The notes under the pieces were generated by a model that saw only the letters and a list, made by a program, of their open reading frames with translations, was not told where the DNA came from and made no database searches. Source: Strongylocentrotus droebachiensis (taxonomy: Eukaryota > Echinodermata > Echinoidea > Camarodonta > Strongylocentrotidae). Taken from it: a stretch of DNA of 64,000 nt. Location of the stretch: the NCBI GenBank assembly GCA_035222895.1, contig JAVYIG010007898.1:31746-95745 (forward strand). Reading direction: 5' to 3'. This document shows positions 54,901-62,110 of the stretch, piece after piece (the first letter of the stretch is position 1; each line of letters opens with the position of its first letter). Both the position numbers and the translations under genes were made by a program.

Positions 54901-57795
54901 ACTGAAGATTCTTGCAGATGCCGTATACTTGGCCTGATTGGGGTGTGCAGGTGGACCATTACACCGGGGTTTCCCCCTTCTCTTATACGAATAGTGCAAT
55001 GGGTTCTTAACGTGCAAGGTGGTGACTCTCCTGTACACGGGGCCTCCATTTAACGTCCTATCCGAGGGACGACGTCCTATCAAACTGATGAAAGCAATTA
55101 GCCAAAGGACATTCATAAAAATGTCATGGGCGCACTTTATTATGTTGTCACTGTCACATTGCTCCGCCAATCACCGCGCAAATTGCGTGCTGACAGAGTA
55201 TTACGTCACTATTGACGCCTCTTTTACAACAGGGATATCAAACTGAATAATGTGACTCATATCAGACATGCCAAACTCAAATGTTTTAGCATCTTACATT
55301 TATTCACCCCCCCCCCCTTAAACCTTATTTTTTCGTATCATGATCATTATAAACAAGTCATGAAATCTATTTCTTAAATCCTGATTCATACCAGACGTGA
55401 CAGTGCGTAATGTCAACCCTACCATTCAAAGTCAACGTAGTGTGACATCTGACGGTGACGCAACAATAGTTCTTGCAGTAGAAGTCAAATTTAGAGATGC
55501 AAGAAGTACGACAGTGCAAGGGGAATCTCTCTGGGAGTTGTCTGCCTGGATTGCTCATAAGAAAAAAAATAAAAGGTAGGTGCTTGCGACATCCTCACAG
55601 AAACAGACGAAGAGTCATAAAACATGCGCCAAAAAATTACGTTTCTTTTATTTCTGTTATATACTTGGTATTGGCTGTTTACAATAGTATCTTCTTAATG
55701 CTTCAATTCATACGTGTATATTGAGTGTATGCAGAGGCGGCCCTCTCGGGAGTTGGCAGAGGGCACAGCGCCCCCCCCCCCCACTTTTTCAATCACCCCA
55801 AAAATGCCCCTTTTTACATATATAGGAAAAGTGCCTCTTTAACTTTTTAAGAAGTGCCACTTTTTACATAGGAATAGTGCCCCTTTTACTTTGACAAGTG
55901 CACCTATTAATTTGTAAAAGCGCCCCTTCCCCTTTTCAACTCTGATCAGTGCCCCTTTAATTTGGAGACGTGCCCTTTTTCCTTCGACAAGTTCACATTT
56001 CCCTTTGTAATAAGTGTTCATTTTGCATTCTCATTAGTGCCCTTTTTAATATCTAGTAAGTGCCCCTAGTTAGGTATGAGAAGTACCTTTTTTCACTTCT
56101 GATAAGTGCCCCCTTCACCTCTGATAATTGACCTATTTGAATCTGAGAGGTACGTGCCTCATTTACTTTGACAGGTGCCCCTTTTCCTTTGTAAGAAGTG
56201 ACCCGTCCCCTTTTAATAACTACCCCCATTTTAACTCGGTTAAGCGCACCTTATATTTTCACATGTGCCCTTTTTCCTTTATAATAAGTGCCCCGTTTGC
56301 TAATGATAAGTTCCTATTAAAAAGAGCCCCTTCCCCTTCTCATAAGTGCCCCTTCTCTGGTAAATGATCCTTTTCGGGTACGAGAAGTAACTCTTTTTTC
56401 ACTTCTGTTATGTGCCCCCTTAAACTCCGATAAATGCTCCTTTCAAATCTGATCGGTGCCCATTTTCTTTTAACTAATGCACATTTTCCTTTATTACAAG
56501 TGCCCCTTTTTCATTCACATAAGTGCCCTTTTCATATCTGGTCATTGTCTTTTTTCAGATGCGATAAGTGCCTCTTTTCACCTCTGATAATTTACCTTTT
56601 AACAATATATGATAATATCTTATAAATACCCCTATCAAAATCTGATGGGGCCCCTTTTCCGTCCACAAATGCCCATGTTCTATTCTCATGATTGACTTTT
56701 TTCATTCCTGGTCAGTGTCTCTTTTTGAGGGTGTAAGAAGTGCCCCATTTTCACCTCCGATAGTTACTCTTTGTACTTTGACACATGCTCCTCTTTTTTC
56801 CTGATAAGTGTCCCCTTTTCCATTCATCATTAAACGCGCCCTAGCTAATTTCAAGCAATTAAAAGCAATTTCCCCCAAAGCTCGCTCGCTACGCTCGCAC
56901 GCATCTATAGATGATATAATTATGTAACATATCAAAGGTCCTTTCAGCCTTCCGATATGGAAATGTACTTATAACCCCATTAGGATTGTTGTTTTTTTCC
57001 TGTTTAAAAAATGTATTTTTTCGCACTGCAACCTCACACATCTCAATTGTTTTCCTCGCTCGCTCGCAAACATTGTTTTTTTTAGACAATCAAATAAAAC
57101 TGCAAAGCATGATGCTTGTAGGGTGTATGAAGTGAAAAAAATATTGAAATCATCCCTGATGTCTAAAACAATGGATATTTTCGCGTTGAGATTTACGTTT
57201 GTAGGTGCCCTTTTTCTAGGAAGTGCCCTTTTTTCTTGGTGCCCCCCCCCCCCCCACACTTTGGAAGTCGCTCGGACGCCCTGAGTGTATGTTACATTGG
57301 TCTTGATTTGAAAATGATGTTAAAATTATATTATAGCAAAATTGTGACATAAGTTGCAAAATCATAAGGACAGAAACTCGGGGATGAAGGTCATTATTGT
57401 CGCTTATCATCATTGCTGTGATCCTCGCGGAAATCAAGCCAGTGTATGCATGCAACCAGCTTATATACGAAGTAATACAAGTCTGTATATTAACTGTTCA
57501 TTTTGCATTCACTTTGGTCACTCTCAGTCACACCAGGATAGGTTTCACCGAGCAAGTTCTCAATGTTGATCAAGCATCGCAGTGGTACATCAAAGGAAAT
57601 CAATTCATCTTTCGGGACGTCGTGTATACATTTGTTGATCCGTCTTTAAACTGCGACGATGCCAACGTCTGTGTTGAGCTCAAACGTGGAAGAAATACAG
57701 TGACAACTGATGATCGTCTTTTCAATATAAGCAGTGACACAGACAGCTCAGAACCGATGATTGGCTGCACTTCACTGTGTACTGGAAGGAAGTAG
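48895..57795 (+). CDS. Gene C: secreted VWC protein with duplicated unknown domain
   Basis: Six exons (48895-48976, 51924-52142, 52893-53076, 54198-54454, 55395-55575, 57528-57795) join in frame to 396 residues and TAG. The order is signal peptide, VWC, unknown domain, second copy of the unknown domain, stop. The repeated pair of exons is symmetric in phase 1, so the donor at 54455 (GTAAGA) can join the acceptor at 55393-55394 in frame. A shorter form of 248 residues would arise if the 54455 donor is not used, since TAG follows at 54463-54465. There is no membrane anchor. Sequence past 54465 matches the intron after the VWC exon, showing how the tandem duplication arose. Confidence 0.75.
49121..49303. 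mobile_element. TTAA-flanked MITE family 2, reverse, interrupting the tRNA-like element
   Basis: TTAA lies at 49117-49120 and 49304-49307. It follows the left end of the tRNA-like intron element (CTCGTGGAGATG), whose remaining boxes seen in A, B and D are absent here. Confidence 0.75.
49310..51923. other. Intron 1 of gene C
   Basis: Mostly homologous to intron 1 of B but without its extra inserts. It includes the old LINE tail at 51455-51780 (CAAGCTATAAGCTTCTCAGT). No gene is seen. Confidence 0.5.
51924..52142 (+). CDS. Gene C exon 2, VWC domain
   Basis: 219 nt, phase 1-1. The acceptor is CTTTTCGAAG, three bases further in than in A, so the exon begins DSSFSVSLSSGEPWFPC. Ten cysteines, CCLSCPYG end, GTAAGT donor. 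Confidence 0.8.
52893..53076 (+). CDS. Gene C exon 3, unknown domain part 1 (first copy)
   Basis: 184 nt. TVRKVKPTIRSKGNVTT to SLWELSAWIAPVNTTH; acceptor GATTCATTCTAG, donor CACAG|GTATGT. Confidence 0.85.
53077..54197. other. Intron 3 of gene C
   Basis: AT-rich, related to the same intron in A (11877-12889), with TTTATTTATT stretches near 54000. No transposon with clear ends and no gene are seen. Confidence 0.45.
54198..54454 (+). CDS. Gene C exon 4, unknown domain part 2 (first copy)
   Basis: 257 nt, phase 2 to 1. FNEQVLNVDQASQWYIKGDQ, NCDEANVCVELKRGKNAV, GCTSLCT; donor CTG|GTAAGA kept, with TAG three codons into the intron. Confidence 0.85.
54855..55085. repeat. Dispersed repeat fragment
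   Basis: A CTT microsatellite is followed by TTCTTAACGTGCAAGGTGGT and ACACGGGGCCTCCATTTAAC. It is absent from the paralogous introns, so it is an insert. Family not established from sequence alone. Confidence 0.35.
55395..55575 (+). CDS. Gene C exon 5, unknown domain part 1 (second copy)
   Basis: 181 nt, three shorter than the others. VTVRNVNPTIQSQRSVTS to SLWELSAWIA, then HKKKNKR in place of the usual PVNTTHR, probably by an A-rich slippage. Frame and GT donor kept. Confidence 0.8.
55732..57283. mobile_element. hAT-like element made of degenerate GTGCCCC repeats, copy 2 (complete ends)
   Basis: AGTGTATG flanks it at 55724-55731 and 57284-57291. The ends are CAGAGGCGGCCCTC and the reverse of CAGGGCGTCCGAGCG. 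An 8-bp duplication and CAG..GGCG ends fit hAT. The interior holds dozens of ~25-35-bp degenerate units such as AAGTGCCCCTTTT. The matching intron in the first half of gene C (near 53190) has the site without insert. No transposase frame is seen. Confidence 0.85.
57528..57795 (+). CDS. Gene C exon 6, unknown domain part 2 (second copy) and stop
   Basis: Phase 2 start after CACTCTCAG. FTEQVLNVDQASQWYIKGNQ, NCDDANVCVELKRGRNTV, GCTSLCTGRK, TAG at 57793-57795. The donor found in B and C exon 4 (CTGGTAAGA) is CTGGAAGGA here, so splicing out is abolished and the protein must end here. Confidence 0.8.
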
Positions 57796-57989
57796 GCCAA
57801 GATATGAAGTCCCAGGGACAAGGGCAGAGGGGCGACTGGCAGGGAAGGGGGAACATCAGGCTTATTGCGTGGGTTAAATAGTCGGACTTAACAACACCAT
57901 TAGTGTTAACTTTTTTATTACGGCATGAGCGGTTCCATATTATTTGGGGAGGGTGTACTGTGGTGGAGGCTCGAGGTTCCTGCATTCAT

Positions 57990-58065
57990 TTTCTACACTT
58001 TGTTTCGGAGGAAATTCGAAACCCCTACAGATTATGATATTCACCAAATGATTTCGACAGAATAA
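57990..58065 (+). pseudogene. Remnant of the cytoplasmic-tail exon after gene C
   Basis: The frame reads FRRKFETPTDYDIHQMISTE and TAA, nearly the tail of B (41171-41229). The membrane helix, the splice acceptor and the second VWC exon are missing. The junction with upstream sequence matches that after gene A. Confidence 0.75.
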
Positions 58066-59557
58066 GGTTAGAATTAATTCTCAATCAGAAGATTTCAAGA
58101 TTTCTGTATTCTGAATTTCTTCGAGGAAACTTTTTTTTAAGACCAACCATTTCCCCAAAATAGACCAAATCGTAGTTTTCATATATTAATGATAATGTCC
58201 CCAAATAGCCACAGATCTTTTACCAATGGAGTAGTCCCACATCGTGCATTTAAAAAAAAGTAATAGATTTACTTCAGGAATACATTTTGATTGCTGTGTT
58301 GAGAAGAATAATTCCACCAGTGTTCCATAGAATTTCCTGTCGGTGCATACACGAATGATTACCACATAACTTTCTTAAATGGGATGCAATGTTGGTACAA
58401 ATTACAAATTATTACCAAAGCGCATATTTTATCTACCAACTGGCTTATTGCCCTGTAAATTACATATTTGCAAGGACGTGATATCTCAAATAGGAGTAAC
58501 CGTAAAGCCTTTCAACAAAATGGGTTATGGCATTTTGGAAAAATCATCGCCAAATTAATAGATGTAATTCATCTATACCGTTTGTCTGCTGTCTTGTAAA
58601 GAATAATTCCAACAGTGTTCCATATAATTATGTTGCCGTAGGTGCATGAATGAATGTTTAATACATAACTATCACCGTTAGGTTTTAAAATTGTTGGTAC
58701 ACATTACATTTATATGCCAATGCGCAGATTATATGTATATACTGGCTTATTGCTCAAGAAATTACAATCTGTCAAAGTCGTGATATCTTAAATAAGAGTA
58801 AAGCTTTTCAACAAAATGGGTTTATTTATACTCACATTTGGTAATCCAAATCGATCAGGAAGGCCAGTGGTGGATTGAGGGGGCACCGGAGAAACGTGCC
58901 CCTCCCCCTCCCCAAGTGAAGAGAGAGAAAATGATAGAAGAGTCATGGGCCGATAACTATTTTGGGGTGTGTGCTTTGTAGGAGGTTTTTCGAACAGTCA
59001 TAATGTTTGTCTTACCTTACAACAATTAATGTTGCAATTCGCATGCTGACTTTTCAAATACAATTATTCGGAACAGGTGAATAAAATAGTTTGTAACGAG
59101 GCACTTAGCAATGATGTGTGCATGAAATTTGATTAAACGAAAATGGTCTATAATAGTACAAACAATAATAAAAGGTGTGTAAAATATTTGATCACCACAC
59201 ACACCACACACACGTGGGAAGGTAGCATCCATACATTTGAATATACTTTCTTGATAAACAACTTTGCGTAGTACGTCACGTTATCAACAAAAGGGAGATT
59301 CCCGTGTCGTGCTGAGAAACTTTGCATTATGCTATTCATATAAATTTAAAAATAACTTTGCATTATGCTATAGTTTATACCTCTCTCATACACTTTGGTT
59401 GGGAATCTTGTAGATTAGTAGGCAAGAATACATGATATCATTGAGGTATGAAGTATGTATTTAAACATGATTGTATTATTATATCCTCTATACCAATATC
59501 GCCTTCATTTTAACCAAGATAAATTAATTTAATCAAAATTAGGTTTTATATCGATGT
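58066..59557. other. 3' flank of gene C
   Basis: It matches the flanks after A and B, with an internal repeat of about 300 bp (58500-58810 resembles 58200-58500). From about 59340 it rejoins the CACTTTGGTTGGGAATCTTG segment. No gene is seen. Confidence 0.55.
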
Positions 59558-59934
59558 AACAAATTGGTAACAAATTAATTTGTTTCCTGTATTTGCTTTT
59601 TGTTGCTATTTTTGCTTGTTTCACGTTGTATATCATTTTATGTCAAGGCCTTATTGCCCACCTATTAATATTGTTACGTCCTTCACCGTTACAACCACTT
59701 CAATCAAATGTTAGTTTTGTTTACGGGAACCTGTAATCTACAAGCTGAGCCTTTTAGTAGGTTCCTCACATTTCACCCTGTATAACCTTCTATTCAATAC
59801 AATTAATTTCGACGTCTTTTCAAAGATTTAATTATATAATGCGAGACTTTTAGTATATTTCATATTATGCTGTAATCTTGTCAATTATGTCAATTCTTTT
59901 TGTGAAATGTGAAACAAATAAACTTGAAACTTGA
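59558..59934 (+). mobile_element. LINE 3' fragment
   Basis: It ends in AATAAACTTGAAACTTGAAA, a typical CR1-like LINE tail. Paralogous sites at about 16750 and 43275 read TCAATGTAAAGCATTATG or similar without it. It is non-coding, 5'-truncated. Confidence 0.7.
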
Positions 59935-59939
59935 AAGCA

Positions 59940-61060
59940 TTATGATATATCTGAATAAAATGACAGAGAGATGAGGTTATTGACAGAGATTTCGCAAGAG
60001 ATTGAGACTTTTTGTTTGGCTCGTAGGGAGAGGAGAAAATTTAGTGAGCAGAAGAGAGGGAGACAGATTGGTGATTAATAAAGTAGAAAGAGATAGGGAG
60101 TCAGAAAGGAAGCAAAATAGGACCTAAAAAGATCTTAGATCTTATATTTAAAGGCCCACTGCACTACTTGTAGCTACTTGCGCCCTCTATATAACAAACA
60201 ATGCCTAATCGGTGATCATTGGTCCCCCATGATCCTCTTTTTCTTATGTTAACTGAGAGCTGAGTTGATGAGATAACCACCTGTCCAGTGACCTTGCGGG
60301 GCGGTCTAATCCCTCCTGTAAACTATGGCAGATAAGCTTTAAGATTTGTGTTTAGATTCCAACCTTAGGTTTTGGTTGCAATAAAGAATTAATGATAACA
60401 GATGAAGAGAGTTGAAAGAGAATGGAAAGAAACGTCGAATAAGAGTGGATGAGCCCTATAAAAAGATAGATGAAGAGAAATTTCGTCATTTATGGAAATG
60501 AGTAATAGTTAGTTATAGGTTAAATCGACAATAAAAGGAAACTTGTACAAGCACAAGAAAATAACATTTCGTTATTTATCGAAGCAAGCTGCTCCAAAAT
60601 TCACAAGGAACATCCGGAGAACGAGATACTCATTTCCTTGGAATAAAGATTGATCTCCTTATGACAGAATAATGTTAAAGGTATTTTCGTGTGCAACTAT
60701 TGTACATTAGCGCCAATTTTATCGTCCGCTGGAACTGTACATGAACTGCATCGGCATTGTAAGATAATGTAATACATATACATGTAACTTCAAAAGTTAC
60801 GCTCATGGAGTATAAAACAACGACAACAACAACGGGATACTTACTAGTGAATAAACATGTAAAGCCTAAAAACGATCGCAAAGAATTTCAAAAATCAAAC
60901 TCTGGCAATTTCAATAGCCTGTGCCAAATATTTGAATGTTTAAACATGACAATGACATTATTACATAATCATAAACTGGTTTCTATAAACGATACGATAG
61001 GGTAGTCAAATTGCCCATATTAAGCTTTAAAGCTGATTTCTTGAAAGCCTTTGTGATCAT
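59940..61060. repeat. Intergenic block P before gene D
   Basis: It starts ATGACAGAGAGATGAGGTTA and contains the CATCCGGAGAACGAGATACTC marker. A family 2 MITE is inserted at 60152-60338. Confidence 0.65.
60152..60338. mobile_element. TTAA-flanked MITE family 2, forward
   Basis: TTAA lies at 60148-60151 and 60339-60342. AGGCCCACTGCACTACTTGT at the left; the most complete forward copy in the window. Confidence 0.85.
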
Positions 61061-61604
61061 GTCTCTCAGACCTTTTCCCCTTACAGCATGCCATTTCCAA
61101 CTTGCTATAAGATTTTAAAAAATATGAACGTCTATATGTTAGAGTAAACGTGAAACTAGCAGTGTTTGTTTTCATGTAAAATTAATGTTAGTATAGAGGG
61201 GACACTAATATCAAGGGGGTGCATCGGTCTTACTCACAGAACCGCTAAGGGGAGGTTGTAAAAGGGGTTCTATCATCTTCTTTTATCGTCCTCCGACCCA
61301 CACACCCACACATAGCCTTTCACTTTCTCTCCTTTCTCTCCTTTCAACTTTATTCGATTCCATCGGGGGGGGGGGTAGGGTTGTCAATGTGCCCGTGCCT
61401 TTGATTATTGTGAAGTGCTGCCATTGTTCAAAATCAATAAAAGTGACCATCTTTAGCGGATTTTTTTTCTAATCTTAATCATGACTTGTACCTTAATTGT
61501 AAGGGTCTGGATTATGCCTTTAAACTACCACATTAATTTCCGGTCATTGTTATCCACTGCTTATAAGCCACACGTCATAATAACCAGAATTTCAAATTCT
61601 AGTG

Positions 61605-61729
61605 TTCTGGGAAAGTATTTTGAGGGACGAATTTTATCAAGGGAACTTCATAAATATGTAAGCAGGCGATATGTCTATATAAAACCTCAGTCTCATTGGC
61701 TTAAATCAATTGTTGTCACAACACTCCAA
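61605..61729 (+). promoter_or_regulatory. Promoter of gene D
   Basis: TTCTGGGAA at 61605-61613 and TATATAAAA at 61676-61684, 54 bp before the first ATG. The flank has CACACGTCATAATAACC as in B. The MITE target TTAA at 61520-61523 is empty here. Confidence 0.6.
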
Positions 61730-61811
61730 ATGATGATGAATCGTTCTTGGTACCTTGCCTGTCTTGTATTTGGAAGTCTGATGCTCGTGGTGCACCATGC
61801 CTCTTCCCAAT
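61730..61811 (+). CDS. Gene D exon 1, signal peptide
   Basis: 82 nt; SWYLACLVFGSLMLVV, HHASSQ. It ends CAAT|GTAAGT, where the other three genes have CAAG|GTAAGT. Confidence 0.8.
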
Positions 61812-62052
61812 GTAAGTCTTTCTTAACTATATTATACAGATAGTATACTTGTCATTGTTATTATATCACAGTGCTATTTAATTCATCGTTTATCAATATC
61901 TACTTGTTATCTTCAATATCTCACCTCGTTGAGGTGTGATGACTAAGTGGTAGAGCAGTGGTCTCGTAACCGGGAGGTCAAGGTTCGAAGCCAAGTCAAT
62001 GAGCAAGTTCCCTTTGGTAAAGTATGGAATGCCCATTAGCAAGTCACGTAGA

Positions 62053-62110
<58 letters not shown>

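Noticed and set aside
54717-55049. 110-codon reverse-strand frame with a glutamate run
   Set aside because: The run is a CTT microsatellite and the rest lies in an inserted dispersed repeat absent from the paralogous introns.
55740-57250. Regular GTGCCCC repeats as a CRISPR-like array
   Set aside because: Units are degenerate with no constant repeat and unique spacers, in an animal intron, and are bounded by hAT-type ends.
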